A stretch of 64,000 nucleotides of DNA. It comes from Pseudomonas sp. MIACH (GTDB lineage Bacteria; Pseudomonadota; Gammaproteobacteria; Pseudomonadales; Pseudomonadaceae). A program made the position numbers and the translations under genes. Location: positions 181,378 to 245,377 of the forward strand of contig NZ_LHVO01000058.1 in the NCBI RefSeq assembly GCF_001269925.1, read 5' to 3'. Numbering within the stretch: the stretch's first letter is position 1; each line of letters starts with the position of its first letter. This document shows positions 15,250-23,934 of the stretch, in pieces. The notes under the pieces are model-generated. The model was not told where the DNA came from. It did not search any database and worked only from the letters and a program-made list of their open reading frames with translations.

Positions 15250-15264
15250 TTTCACCGGGTGAAA
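15250..15264. promoter_or_regulatory. Palindrome TTTCACC-G-GGTGAAA upstream of the flavin protein gene
   Basis: A perfect 15-bp palindrome with 7-bp arms, 72 nt before the flavin protein start and just beyond the LysR stop codon. Its position suits a repressor operator. Confidence 0.4.
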
Positions 15265-15267
15265 CAA

Positions 15268-16140
15268 TCACTCGCCAAACAATTCGACGATCAGCGTAAA
15301 CAGCGTGGTTTTCACTGCACTGTCCAACTCGGTCCAGGCCAATCCCGTGCTGGCCTGGAACGCTCCCAACGCCAACGGCCGCGACACGCAATTGGCCGGC
15401 AATGCCCGCGCGGCCTGCTGCGGCAAGACGCCGACGCCCAACCCGGCGCAGACCAGCGCGAGCATGGTGGTGAACTCGCCCAGTTCGGACGCGATCTGCA
15501 GGGGGATGCCGACAGCCTGGATAAATTCGTCGTAGAACCCCGGCGCATACCGCCGCGCGAGGATGTACACCGGCACATCGAGCAGGTCGCCGGGTTGGAT
15601 CGAATCCCGTGCGGCCAATGGATGATCCATCGGCAAGGCCACGCAGAATGGCTCACGCAACACCACGCGGGTCTGCACCCCAGGATAGGCGGCGGGCAGA
15701 CGCATCAAGCCGAAATCCAGGCGACCATTTTTCAACGCGGCGGCTTGATCGGGGCCGGGCATGTCCTTGAGTTCCAGCTCGATACGCGGGTAGCGCTGAT
15801 GCACCGTGCGGATCAACTCGGGCAACAGTTGCGGCAATACCGACGACACAAAGCCCAGGCGCACCCGGCCGATTTCCCCCCGGTTGGAGGCTCGCGCCGC
15901 CTCCGCCGCCCGCGCGGCCTGGTGCAGGGTCGCCTGGGCTTCGGGCAGGAACACTCGACCGGCATCGGTCAAGGTCACCGAATGGCGATTGCGGTCCAGC
16001 AGGCGTACGCCCAGGCCACTTTCGAGCAGCTTGATCTGCATGCTCAGCGCCGGTTGCACAATCGACAACTGCGCCGCCGCCCGGCCGAAATGCAGCTCCT
16101 GGGCCAGTACCACAAAGGCGCGCAAGTGCTTGAGTTCCAT
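15268..16140 (-). CDS. LysR-family transcriptional regulator
   Basis: 290 residues from the ATG at 16140, preceded by GGAGG; an upstream in-frame start would add 17 residues. The N-terminal winged HTH reads MELKHLRAFVVLAQELHFGR then AAAQLSIVQPALSMQIK, followed by a periplasmic-binding-like effector domain (PGDLLDVPVYILARR, ELGEFTTMLALVCAGLGVGV). It is divergent from idnO and upstream of the flavin split-barrel gene, so it could control either. The intergenic palindrome TGATC-AGCC-GATCA is a candidate site. The inducer is unknown. Confidence 0.85.
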   Translation of the reverse strand: MELKHLRAFVVLAQELHFGRAAAQLSIVQPALSMQIKLLESGLGVRLLDRNRHSVTLTDAGRVFLPEAQATLHQAARAAEAARASNRGEIGRVRLGFVSSVLPQLLPELIRTVHQRYPRIELELKDMPGPDQAAALKNGRLDFGLMRLPAAYPGVQTRVVLREPFCVALPMDHPLAARDSIQPGDLLDVPVYILARRYAPGFYDEFIQAVGIPLQIASELGEFTTMLALVCAGLGVGVLPQQAARALPANCVSRPLALGAFQASTGLAWTELDSAVKTTLFTLIVELFGE

Positions 16141-16166
16141 CCAGCCTCCACGGTTATCACGGATAT

Positions 16167-16180
16167 TGATCAGCCGATCA
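16167..16180. promoter_or_regulatory. Palindrome TGATC-AGCC-GATCA in LysR/idnO divergent region
   Basis: 5-bp arms with a 4-nt centre between the divergent LysR and idnO-like genes, 27 nt from the LysR start. It is a candidate LysR operator. Confidence 0.3.
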
Positions 16181-16269
16181 TAAATGAACATTGGACCTTC
16201 GCCCTACACCGGAGTGAAGTTAAGCCCATCAGCCAAGGTTTTGATTATCACAAGCGCGCCCGGAGAAAT

Positions 16270-17049
16270 ATGCCCATGCAAAGCGTTCTAGACACCTTTC
16301 GCCTCGATGGCCGGCTGACACTGGTCACCGGCTCCAGTGCCGGTATCGGCCTGGCCATCGCCCGAGGCCTGGCCCAGGCCGGTGCACGGGTGGTGCTCAA
16401 CGGGCGTAACCGCAGCACCTTGCGCGACGCCGCCGCCCTGCTGACCCTCGAAGGCCTGGAGGTGCACACCGAGGCGTTCGATGTGACCGACAGCGCGGCG
16501 ATCCAGGCCGGCGTGGCCGCTATCGAGGAACGCCTCGGGCCCTTGGACATCCTGGTCAACAACGCCGGCATGCAGCGCCGTGGGCCGCTGGAAGACTACA
16601 GCGAGCAGCACTGGCGCGAACTGATCAGCACCAACCTCGACAGCGCCTTCCTGGTCGGCCAGGCCGTGGCGCGCGCGATGATCCCGCGCAAGCGGGGGCG
16701 CATCATCAATATCTGTTCGGTGCAAAGTGAATTGGGCCGCCCGGGCATCGCGCCGTATGCGGCGAGCAAGGGCGCGCTGAAGATGTTGACCAAGGGCATG
16801 GCCATCGACTGGGGCCCGCACGGGCTGACGGTCAACGGTATCGGCCCCGGCTACTTCAAGACCGAGTTGAACGCCAACCTGGTGGCCAACCCCGAATTCA
16901 GCGACTGGCTGGTGCAGCGCACGCCGAGCCGCCGCTGGGGCGACGTCGCCGAGTTGGCCGGTGCGGCGGTGTTCCTCGCCAGCGATGCCGCGAGTTTCGT
17001 CAACGGTCATATCCTCTATGTCGACGGTGGCATCACCGCGTCGCTGTAA
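16270..17049 (+). CDS. idnO: SDR oxidoreductase, gluconate 5-dehydrogenase (IdnO)-like
   Basis: 259 residues. The Rossmann motif TGSSAGIG, the NNAG motif, catalytic Tyr-Lys in YAASKGALK and the C-terminal FVNGHILYVDGG are those of classical short-chain dehydrogenases. The family of 5-keto-D-gluconate reductases fits best by overall sequence and by the neighbouring idnD-like gene 14 nt downstream. The start is the ATG at 16270 after GGAGA; a second ATG two codons later is possible. The frame extends far upstream without a start that makes sense, because it runs antisense through the LysR gene. No gluconate transporter or kinase is linked. Confidence 0.75.
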   Translation: MPMQSVLDTFRLDGRLTLVTGSSAGIGLAIARGLAQAGARVVLNGRNRSTLRDAAALLTLEGLEVHTEAFDVTDSAAIQAGVAAIEERLGPLDILVNNAGMQRRGPLEDYSEQHWRELISTNLDSAFLVGQAVARAMIPRKRGRIINICSVQSELGRPGIAPYAASKGALKMLTKGMAIDWGPHGLTVNGIGPGYFKTELNANLVANPEFSDWLVQRTPSRRWGDVAELAGAAVFLASDAASFVNGHILYVDGGITASL

Positions 17050-17063
17050 CCCTGGAGAACCTT

Positions 17064-18116
17064 ATGCACGCCATTGTCTGCCACGCCTCAAAAGACCTGC
17101 GGGTCAGCCCCCAGGACGAACCCCACAGCCTGGGCCCCGAGCAACTGCGCGTGCGCATCGCCCGCGGCGGTATCTGCGGCTCGGACTTGCACTATTACCA
17201 GCACGGCGGCTTCGGCACTGTGCGCCTGCGCGAGCCGATGGTGCTCGGCCATGAAGTGTCGGCAGTGATCGACGCGGTGGGCTCGGACGCTGGCCGGTTC
17301 AGGGTCGGCCAGCGCATTGCCGTATCGCCGTCGCGTCCCTGCGGCGCTTGCCGCTATTGCCATCAAGGCCTGCCCAACCACTGCCTGGACATGCGTTTCT
17401 ACGGCAGCGCGATGCCCTTCCCGCATATCCAGGGCGCGTTTCGCCAGAGCCTGGTGATCGAGACGCATCAGGCACATGTGCTGGCTGATCACGTCAGCCT
17501 CGCCGAAGGTGCATTGGCCGAGCCGTTGTCGGTGGGGTTGCATGCGATCCAACGGGCCGGCGCAGTGTTCGGCAAGCGTGTGCTGGTGACCGGTTGCGGT
17601 CCCATCGGCAACCTGCTGATCGGCAGCCTGCGCGCCGCCGGTGCCGCTGAAATCGTCGCGGTGGACCTGTCCGCCAGCGCCCTGGCCTGCGCGGAAAAAA
17701 TGGGCGCCACGCGCACCCACAACATCGCCGACGGCATCGACGCGCTCAAGCGCTACACCGCCGAGAAGGGTTACTTCGAGGTGATGTTCGAAGTCTCCGG
17801 CAGCGCCCAGGCCCTGCGTAACGGCCTGGACTGCATCGCCCCGCGCGGCGTGCTGGTCACTGTCGGCTTGGGCGGCGAGGTGTCACTGCCGCTGAACCTG
17901 CTGGTCAGCCGCGAGATCGACCTGCGCGGCACCTTCCGCTTCCACAGCGAGTTTGCCCAGGCGGTGGACTTGCTCAATCGCCAGGTCATCGACGTGCGCC
18001 CGGTGATCTCCCACACGGTGCCGTTCGAGCAGGCGGTGCAGGCGTTTGAATTGGCGGCGGACAAGACTCAGGCGATGAAGGTGGTGCTGGATTTTGGCGT
18101 GGTGGACGTGGAGTAA
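17064..18116 (+). CDS. idnD: Zinc-dependent alcohol dehydrogenase, L-idonate 5-dehydrogenase (IdnD)-like
   Basis: 350 residues of the medium-chain dehydrogenase family. GGICGSDLHYYQHGG and VLGHE provide the catalytic zinc ligands, CGACRYCHQGLPNHC the structural zinc site, and VTGCGPIGNL the NAD(P) site. With the SDR immediately upstream it would interconvert L-idonate, 5-ketogluconate and gluconate. The start is after a GGAGAA at 14 nt from the idnO stop. Its stop is only 3 nt from the stop of the convergent ATP-grasp gene, so there is no room for a terminator between them. Confidence 0.8.
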   Translation: MHAIVCHASKDLRVSPQDEPHSLGPEQLRVRIARGGICGSDLHYYQHGGFGTVRLREPMVLGHEVSAVIDAVGSDAGRFRVGQRIAVSPSRPCGACRYCHQGLPNHCLDMRFYGSAMPFPHIQGAFRQSLVIETHQAHVLADHVSLAEGALAEPLSVGLHAIQRAGAVFGKRVLVTGCGPIGNLLIGSLRAAGAAEIVAVDLSASALACAEKMGATRTHNIADGIDALKRYTAEKGYFEVMFEVSGSAQALRNGLDCIAPRGVLVTVGLGGEVSLPLNLLVSREIDLRGTFRFHSEFAQAVDLLNRQVIDVRPVISHTVPFEQAVQAFELAADKTQAMKVVLDFGVVDVE

Positions 18117-18119
18117 GGC

Positions 18120-19373
18120 CTACCCGCTTTCGGTCAGATACCCCCCCTCGACCTCAAGTGCGCGAATCCTAAGGTAATCTGCGGCGATCACCTTAGGATC
18201 GACATGAACCAGATACACCGTCCCCGGTTGACTGAACACGTCCTGCGTCGCACCAATTTGTTGTCCATTCTCGACGTAGAAAACTGCATCGAAGAAAGAC
18301 TCAAGTTTGAGCAGCTCTTTCAAAAATAGATCCTTATCGAAACAGCCATTTGAACGGTTGATCAGGCAGACATTATAGGTATGCTGCAACAGTGGAGAGT
18401 CGGCCTCCCTTGCCAGCAATTGTGCAAAAAACTCCGGCTCGGCGATGGATAAAGCCACAGCTTCAATCTGCCCCAGACCGGTGGTTTGCCTGGATACACC
18501 GGGACGCAGAATACCGTCGGTTCGCGCAGCAACTTCTACCAGTTTCGGCCCCTCTGCGGTGAACATGACTTCTGCATGACTGGGGCCGTTGCGAATACCC
18601 AGACACCGCACCACTGCCCGAGTGTAATCCACCAGCAGCGGGTAAACCGATGAGTCAGGTCCGATCAACTCATCGATGTCATAGAGTACGCCGCCCTCTT
18701 TTGTGCGCTGTTTTTGGTACCTCACGACCTCGGTAACGAGCTGTTGACCATTGAGTGAAACCATATTCACCACATATTCCGTCCCCGCCAGGTACTCCTG
18801 AATCAGCACCTGCGTATTAGGCAGGTTCAACTTATTCGTTGCTCCCAACAGCTTGCCCACCGCAGTCTCGCAGGCCTGCCTGTCCGCGCAGATAAACACA
18901 CCGTCGGCGCCTGCGCTGTCGAGGGGTTTTACCACAAGAGGAAAGTGCCCATGGTCTTTGATCCAGCCGTCGGCCAACGCCCAACTGCCTGCAACGAACT
19001 GTCGGGGTGCGGGCAACTGAGCCTGGGCAACACATTGAATCATGTCGTACTTGTTTCGGCGGGCATTGGTCTTGTCGAAGTCATTACGATAGGGCAGTTG
19101 CAGTCGTTCGTTTAACAGGTCAGCCAGAAGCACACCGGTTTCGGCACCGGCGATGATGAAGTCAGGCTTGAAGCATTCGACGCCCGCCAAGGTAGTCGTC
19201 ATAGAGCCATTGACAATCATCTGCTCATAAATCGAATGATCGAAGCCCTTGTAGTAGTAACTGTCCAAGGCTCCCGTTGACGCAACATGCATGAGCACAC
19301 AACCCTTTTCACTCAACCGCTTCGCCACAAATTTTCCCGAAGAGAAACCATCAACCACGACCACTCTAATCAT
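18120..19373 (-). CDS. ATP-grasp domain protein (putative amino-acid or carboxylate-amine ligase)
   Basis: 417 residues. The central segment HFPLVVKPLDSAGADGVFIC (near 140) and VLIQEYLAGTEYVVNMVS (near 190), then HAEVMFTAEGPKLVEVAART (near 275), are the ATP-binding lysines and magnesium-binding residues of the ATP-grasp fold. It is closest in type to BacD-like L-amino-acid ligases, which join a carboxylate to an amine through an acyl phosphate. Its ATG overlaps the stop of the exporter gene by 4 nt, and it is the last gene of the four-gene cassette. Which carboxylate and amine it joins is unknown; a dipeptide or amidated amino acid is my inference. Confidence 0.8.
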   Translation of the reverse strand: MIRVVVVDGFSSGKFVAKRLSEKGCVLMHVASTGALDSYYYKGFDHSIYEQMIVNGSMTTTLAGVECFKPDFIIAGAETGVLLADLLNERLQLPYRNDFDKTNARRNKYDMIQCVAQAQLPAPRQFVAGSWALADGWIKDHGHFPLVVKPLDSAGADGVFICADRQACETAVGKLLGATNKLNLPNTQVLIQEYLAGTEYVVNMVSLNGQQLVTEVVRYQKQRTKEGGVLYDIDELIGPDSSVYPLLVDYTRAVVRCLGIRNGPSHAEVMFTAEGPKLVEVAARTDGILRPGVSRQTTGLGQIEAVALSIAEPEFFAQLLAREADSPLLQHTYNVCLINRSNGCFDKDLFLKELLKLESFFDAVFYVENGQQIGATQDVFSQPGTVYLVHVDPKVIAADYLRIRALEVEGGYLTESG

Positions 19374-20290
19374 GTTGCCTCCTTCCTGATTGCATACATC
19401 GCCCGACCCGAAAGCAACAACACAATGACGCTGACCGCCACCACACTGGCCATGGAAAACTCCACTCTGGTATCCAGGTATTGGAGTAACAGTACAAAGA
19501 CAGGAAGTGTCAGCAAAACCAGGGAGACATGGATGGGTGTGAGGTAGTAGATGGTTTTCTGAATCAGGTAAATCGGCAACAAATGCCCGATCACAACCAA
19601 GACCACCATCGGCAGAATCAATTCGCGGTCAAGCGAAAAACTCACCTCGGAAGCAGGAATTGCGATGACGCAGGCACCAATCATCGCCACGCTCCTGACA
19701 GCCAGTATTTCATGGACAGACCAATGGCGAGCGAACATCTCCTTGGAGAAAACCGTGTAAATGACGGTACCCAACGCGCAAACCATGACGCTGCCAATAC
19801 CCAACAGTCGCTCCTCCACGGTAGTAGCGACCACACCGCTGTCACCGGCAAATGAATTGAACAACATGATCCCTACCGACGTGAGCACCAGACATGAAAC
19901 CAGCGTATCTGCGAAGGCAACCTCAGCACCGCGTTTATTCAGCAGCGAGATAATCAAAGTGAAGGCTGGGCCGCATGCTACTGAGGCGACTCCGACCACT
20001 GCTGGCTCTAAATAACGCAACGCATAAAACAGGCCTCCCCAGTTGAGTAGAACTGCAATATTGACGACAAAGACAAATGGCCAACAGGATCTAAACTTTG
20101 AAACCAAAGAACCTGCATCGCGATACAGTGCGCACACGATAAAAAACACTGCCGACGTTGCAAAACAATAAAAAACAACGATCAGCGTATTGATCGATTG
20201 CGTGACATAAGCGACATACACATCGAATGCTGCACTAAGCAAGCAAAACACCAAGCCAATTATTACGCCCACCCTAAGCATATCTATCAA
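19370..20290 (-). CDS. EamA-family (DMT) transporter, likely exporter of the cassette product
   Basis: 306 residues, about ten predicted membrane helices in two EamA-like halves (for example GVIIGLVFCLLSAAFDVYVA at the start and LVLLTLPVFVLLLQYLDTRV near 265). Members export amino acids and related metabolites. It lies 19 nt after the phosphoribosyltransferase gene and overlaps the ATP-grasp gene, so it is almost certainly co-expressed with both. A role in exporting, or giving resistance to, the product is inferred from the arrangement. Confidence 0.75.
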   Translation of the reverse strand: MIDMLRVGVIIGLVFCLLSAAFDVYVAYVTQSINTLIVVFYCFATSAVFFIVCALYRDAGSLVSKFRSCWPFVFVVNIAVLLNWGGLFYALRYLEPAVVGVASVACGPAFTLIISLLNKRGAEVAFADTLVSCLVLTSVGIMLFNSFAGDSGVVATTVEERLLGIGSVMVCALGTVIYTVFSKEMFARHWSVHEILAVRSVAMIGACVIAIPASEVSFSLDRELILPMVVLVVIGHLLPIYLIQKTIYYLTPIHVSLVLLTLPVFVLLLQYLDTRVEFSMASVVAVSVIVLLLSGRAMYAIRKEAT

Positions 20291-20309
20291 CCGAAAAAAA
20301 AATACTGAC

Positions 20310-20876
20310 CTATGAAATCACGTTCACACCTTCGTCTCTAACCACTATTTTCATAATGGTTTTCACATCAATACCCGTTTGTTCTTTAACCTTTTCAGCG
20401 CCATTATTCCCCACCTTTTCAACGGCACAAATAACGTCCACTAATTCGCCACCAGCACCTTTCACTGCATTGACCAGCGCAATCACTGCACCACCAGTAC
20501 TCAACGTATCATCAATAATAGTTACGCGATCACCAGCATTAACACCATTAAGATACATATCTCCTTGAAAATACTCCGATTGCACATTAACCACCTGCTC
20601 ATTGATATCCCCCAGACTGTAGGAATACCATCTAGCCATTGCCATAGGAATACCTGTAAGCAAAGAGACCGCCGTAGCAAGCGCAGCACCTTTATCTTCT
20701 TCAGTTACAATTTTTGAAACATTAAAATCCATGAGCCTAACAATTTTTTGAGCCACCTCCATTAATACCTCCGGCCTTAATGCCGGAATTTGATCAGTAA
20801 ACTCGTTTACGGTAGTCAATGCTGTACCAGAGTTCACAACTCTGGCATTCCTATAAACCTCTTCAAGTAACATCAT
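20310..20876 (-). CDS. APRT-like type I phosphoribosyltransferase
   Basis: 188 residues. The PRPP-binding loop VTIIDDTLSTGG lies at 118-129, and the region EEDKGAALATAVSLLTGIP (59-77) corresponds to the flexible segment of adenine phosphoribosyltransferases. Such enzymes attach a base to PRPP to give a nucleotide. The start overlaps the preceding PLP-enzyme gene by 14 nt; ATG ATG offers two starts. The gene is visibly AT-rich against its neighbours (20341-20400 has 21 G+C in 60). A salvage APRT would not be expected in such a tight cassette, so a dedicated role on a base-like intermediate is inferred. Confidence 0.75.
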   Translation of the reverse strand: MMLLEEVYRNARVVNSGTALTTVNEFTDQIPALRPEVLMEVAQKIVRLMDFNVSKIVTEEDKGAALATAVSLLTGIPMAMARWYSYSLGDINEQVVNVQSEYFQGDMYLNGVNAGDRVTIIDDTLSTGGAVIALVNAVKGAGGELVDVICAVEKVGNNGAEKVKEQTGIDVKTIMKIVVRDEGVNVIS

Positions 20877-21822
20877 TCACCTCACTGTATTCTGGATAAA
20901 CACCATCCCAGCGACTTGCGTACTTCCATGAACTATCAAAAAACAAGGTGACTATATTTTTTTTGTGGAATGCTCGTGCAAACTCATCGCAGACCAGCAA
21001 GTTCGCACCACAGGTCGGGCCAATTGGGATTTTTTCTTCGTCAATAAAGAGCTTCATTCGAGCCCATGCGTCTGAGCCTTCAATCACTCGGACCTCATCA
21101 ACGAGTTCAGAGATTGTATTAGCTGACAAGACTCCGGCACCGAGCCCCATTAAATTATGAGGGCGATGTTCAAAAGCCAAGTGATGCCTTTCTGCAAACA
21201 ATGGAGCAGAATTATTGACTTCAACCCCTACGGTTCTAATTTCGCTGTACTCTCGTTTCAAGACCTCAGCAATACCAGAAAACGTTCCACCCGTGCCTAT
21301 CGAACAAACAAAAAAATCAGGAACTACGCCGTGTACCTTCAGGTCCCGTACTATTTCTTCACCACAGACTTTCCAACTTTGCCTGTTCAATAAATTGCTG
21401 GACTGATCCAGAAAATAACTTTCTCTCGCCGAGTTCTCCGCTTGATAACGTTTGGCTCGGAGTACGGCTTCTGATAAAAACCCTTCTCTTGGCGTTTCAA
21501 CTATTTCAGCCCCATAAGAGCGTATTTGAACTTTCCGTTCCTCAGTCATACCTTCCGGCATAAAGATTTTCACCTTATAGCCTTTTAGCCTTCCGATCCA
21601 CGCAAGTGCTGCCCCACCATTCCCGGTAGAACAATCTATCAAGGTCATGCCCGGCCAAATGACGCCGACCTCTTCCAATCGGCTAACAATATTTAGATAA
21701 GTCCTGTCCTTGTGACTTCCTGAGGGATTCAAAAACTCACACTTAGAAAAAACCTTATTTCCATTTATAGAGAGTGTTTTCAATTCTACCAGTGGCGTAC
21801 TGCCAATATCTGCGAGCTCCAT
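20863..21822 (-). CDS. PLP-dependent cysteine-synthase-family enzyme
   Basis: 319 residues, a fold-type II PLP enzyme. Lys38 in NPSGSHKDR is the expected cofactor lysine, STGNGG near 65-70 is the substrate-carboxylate loop, and GTGGT near 176 is the phosphate loop. Relatives make cysteine, 2,3-diaminopropionate or other beta-substituted alanines by replacing the beta-substituent of serine derivatives. It lacks CBS domains and is not obviously CysK or CysM. It is first in the four-gene minus-strand cassette, whose following genes overlap or nearly touch. Its lower GC than the flanking idn and fet genes suggests acquisition. The nucleophile it uses is unknown. Confidence 0.78.
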   Translation of the reverse strand: MELADIGSTPLVELKTLSINGNKVFSKCEFLNPSGSHKDRTYLNIVSRLEEVGVIWPGMTLIDCSTGNGGAALAWIGRLKGYKVKIFMPEGMTEERKVQIRSYGAEIVETPREGFLSEAVLRAKRYQAENSARESYFLDQSSNLLNRQSWKVCGEEIVRDLKVHGVVPDFFVCSIGTGGTFSGIAEVLKREYSEIRTVGVEVNNSAPLFAERHHLAFEHRPHNLMGLGAGVLSANTISELVDEVRVIEGSDAWARMKLFIDEEKIPIGPTCGANLLVCDEFARAFHKKNIVTLFFDSSWKYASRWDGVYPEYSEVNDVT

Positions 21823-22174
21823 TCTGAAGCCCCCCTATCCTCGACATAGAATAATTGAACGCTAACAGATTACTTCCCAGACAAATAGCTAGCCGAACGG
21901 ATAGGTAGTTTCAAGCTCGAAGTAGCGACCTGAGTGTAGGATTTTTCTGCAAACCATCCCTGCAATAACTAACGTATACAAAAAAACAATCAAGCACGCC
22001 CACCAGTGACTTGCAGTCTCTGTTTATCAGCGATCGGGCCGGTCGCGCGGTTTCTCAAATGGCGCGCAGTATCGCTTTAACATTGCCCGCAACAAGCTCG
22101 AGTGCAATCTCGAACCGTCGCGGCCGCACATCTTCGATGAAGATTCGATTGCTAAGGGTTGCAACACCTGAGGC
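21823..22174. other. Intergenic region between cassette and fetB, with a possible gene remnant
   Basis: 352 bp that must hold the cassette promoter (minus strand); no convincing -35/-10 pair was found. On the minus strand, about 36 open codons ending at a TGA at 22055-22057 translate to a plausible tail (RIFIEDVRPRRFEIALELV...) but have no start. This could be the end of a gene broken when the AT-rich cassette arrived. Confidence 0.3.
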
Positions 22175-22969
22175 TCAGACTCGCTCTTGCAAGCGCTCAC
22201 GCAAAAACCGGTGGCTCCTGGAAAACAACCGCCGATAGGTCAACAACACCGCCCCCACCGTGCCCAACGCCGACGACGCGGCAATCAGGAACATGATCAC
22301 GATCTGATACCGCACCGCGTCCACCGGGCTTTCCCCCGCCAGCACCTGGCCGGTCATCATGCCGGGCAGGCTGACGATGCCGACCACGGTCATCTGGTTC
22401 AGCGTCGGGATCATCCCCGCGCGTACCGCCTGGCGGATCGCTTCCTGCGCCGCCTCCCAGCGTGAGCCGCCGAGGGCCAGGATCATCTCGATGGTGTTGC
22501 GCCCCGAGGTCAGTTCCTGGGTCATGCGCTCAATCCCTAAGGACACACCGGTCAGGGTGTTGCCGAGGATCATGCCGAGGATCGGGATCGCGTACTGCGG
22601 CTCGTACCACGGATGGATGCGGATCACCGCAAACAAGCCCACTGCCGTCACCAGCCACGAACTGCCCCACACCGACAGGATGCTGTCGACCCTTTGCCCA
22701 CGGTACGTGCGGCGCCCACGCCCCGCCGCCGACAGCCCGGCGATCAGGGTCATTGCGCACATCAACGGCAGTACCACATACCAGTAGGCGAACTCAAACA
22801 CCCAGCCCAGCAGGTAACCGATGGCCAACAGTTGCACCACGGTACGCACCGCCGCCCACAGCAACTGGCGGCCCAGGCCCAGGCGCAGCAGCAGGGAGAG
22901 CGCACCGTTGATCAGAATCAGCGAAGCGGCGATGCCCATGTCCAGGGCGGTGAGGTTTTGATAGTTCAT
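22175..22969 (-). CDS. fetB: FetB-type ABC transporter permease (UPF0014)
   Basis: 264 residues with about seven hydrophobic segments and the family signatures LGMILGNTLTGVSLGIERM and VVGIVSLPGMMTGQVLAG. FetB is the membrane partner of FetA; in E. coli the pair is implicated in iron export and protection from oxidative stress. It starts 4 nt inside the fetA stop region, so the two are coupled. The protein is of normal length and complete. Confidence 0.88.
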   Translation of the reverse strand: MNYQNLTALDMGIAASLILINGALSLLLRLGLGRQLLWAAVRTVVQLLAIGYLLGWVFEFAYWYVVLPLMCAMTLIAGLSAAGRGRRTYRGQRVDSILSVWGSSWLVTAVGLFAVIRIHPWYEPQYAIPILGMILGNTLTGVSLGIERMTQELTSGRNTIEMILALGGSRWEAAQEAIRQAVRAGMIPTLNQMTVVGIVSLPGMMTGQVLAGESPVDAVRYQIVIMFLIAASSALGTVGAVLLTYRRLFSRSHRFLRERLQERV

Positions 22970-23643
22970 GGCTGGACCGCCTTGCTCAACACCCCGGCAC
23001 TCATGTGCAAGTGGATGTCGCTCATGCGCCGCGCCTGATCGAGGTCATGGGACACCCAGATATAGGCGCGGGCGTTATCACCGGCAAACCAGGCGCTGAT
23101 CAACGCTTCCACATCGCCGGATGAGGTGGGGTCGAGGGCGGCGGTGGGCTCGTCCAGCAGCAACACCTCGGGATTGAGTTGCAGGGTGCGGATCAGCGAG
23201 ACCACCTGGGCCTCGCCACCCGACAGGTCCAACGCGTTCTTGGTCAAAAAATCCGCCGCCTTACCGGCATGCCCCAGCAAAGTGGTCACCGCTTCCGGGT
23301 CGAAGCGACGCTGGCGCAGGGTCTTGAGACTGAAGGGAAAACGCAGGTTGTCCTCCACCGTGCCTTCGAGCAGCGCCGGGCGTTGGGACAGGTAGCTGAT
23401 ATGGCTGCGGTAGTGCGGAATCTGCGCATCGACAATCGGCTGGCTATTCCACAGCACCTGCCCGCTGGTGGGGGCGTCCAGCAACGCCAATGCGCGCAGC
23501 AACACACTTTTGCCAGAGCCGGAGGAACCGGTGATCGACACCCGGTCGGCGCGGTTCAAGGTGAAACTCGTGGGTTGGAGCAACAGCACCTGGCGGCGCT
23601 CGTCCATGCGCGTGAGGGCGCGGGTTTCTATCAATGCGCTCAT
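22966..23643 (-). CDS. fetA: FetA-type ABC transporter ATP-binding protein
   Basis: 225 residues from the ATG at 23643 (MSALIETRAL); the frame opens 12 codons earlier. Walker A is TGSSGSGKS, the signature is DLSGGEAQ and Walker B is VLLLDEPTAALD. Its C-terminal end overlaps the fetB start, giving a two-gene operon for FetAB. Upstream is the long repeat region at 23.8-24.3 kb. An iron-related role is taken from the E. coli homologues. Confidence 0.88.
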   Translation of the reverse strand: MSALIETRALTRMDERRQVLLLQPTSFTLNRADRVSITGSSGSGKSVLLRALALLDAPTSGQVLWNSQPIVDAQIPHYRSHISYLSQRPALLEGTVEDNLRFPFSLKTLRQRRFDPEAVTTLLGHAGKAADFLTKNALDLSGGEAQVVSLIRTLQLNPEVLLLDEPTAALDPTSSGDVEALISAWFAGDNARAYIWVSHDLDQARRMSDIHLHMSAGVLSKAVQP

Positions 23644-23813
23644 GGACGCGGTGTTCCTCTTAAAACCTGTTGGGCGCAATGGTGCGGCAGACGCGGGAAG
23701 TTTTCATGAAAAATTTCAAACTATTGCCACCACTGCCGGGCTTGATCGCCGCGCACCAGAAAATCCTGGATACCCGCAAGGATAAATACCCGCTGAACAC
23801 CGTAATTCAAAAT
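23644..23813. other. fetAB upstream region
   Basis: Leader and promoter side of fetAB. No clear Fur box, terminator or gene was seen. Confidence 0.3.
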
Positions 23814-23870
23814 GTGAGGGTGTGCCCTCACTCCGGCCAGCGAGGTTAACGGGGCGCCTAAGATCCAAAT
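23814..23870 (-). repeat. Partial inverted copy of the long repeat, with a simple hairpin
   Basis: The segment CCGGCCAGCGAGGTTAACGG continuing into GGCGCCTAAGATC is the reverse complement, with few changes, of the flank found at 23995-24030 (GATCTCAGGCGCCCCGTTAA then CCACGCTGGCCGG). Where full copies have the branched structure, this one has only GTGAGGG-TGTG-CCCTCAC (23814-23831). Together with the full copy it makes a large inverted repeat. Confidence 0.6.
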
Positions 23871-23934
23871 CAAAAACAGAGCAACAGCCACGGCTCGCGA
23901 TACGACTGAGGTTGTCTGCGCCGTCTACACTGCT

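Noticed and set aside
15259..16269. N-terminal extension of the idnO frame to a 596-residue protein
   Set aside because: The extension is antisense to the LysR gene and unrelated to SDR proteins; the SDR domain begins right after the ATG at 16270.
22011..22238. 75-residue plus-strand ORF before fetB
   Set aside because: Overlaps the fetB 3' end in antisense, Arg/Ser-rich with no motif; the opposite strand reads more like a gene remnant.
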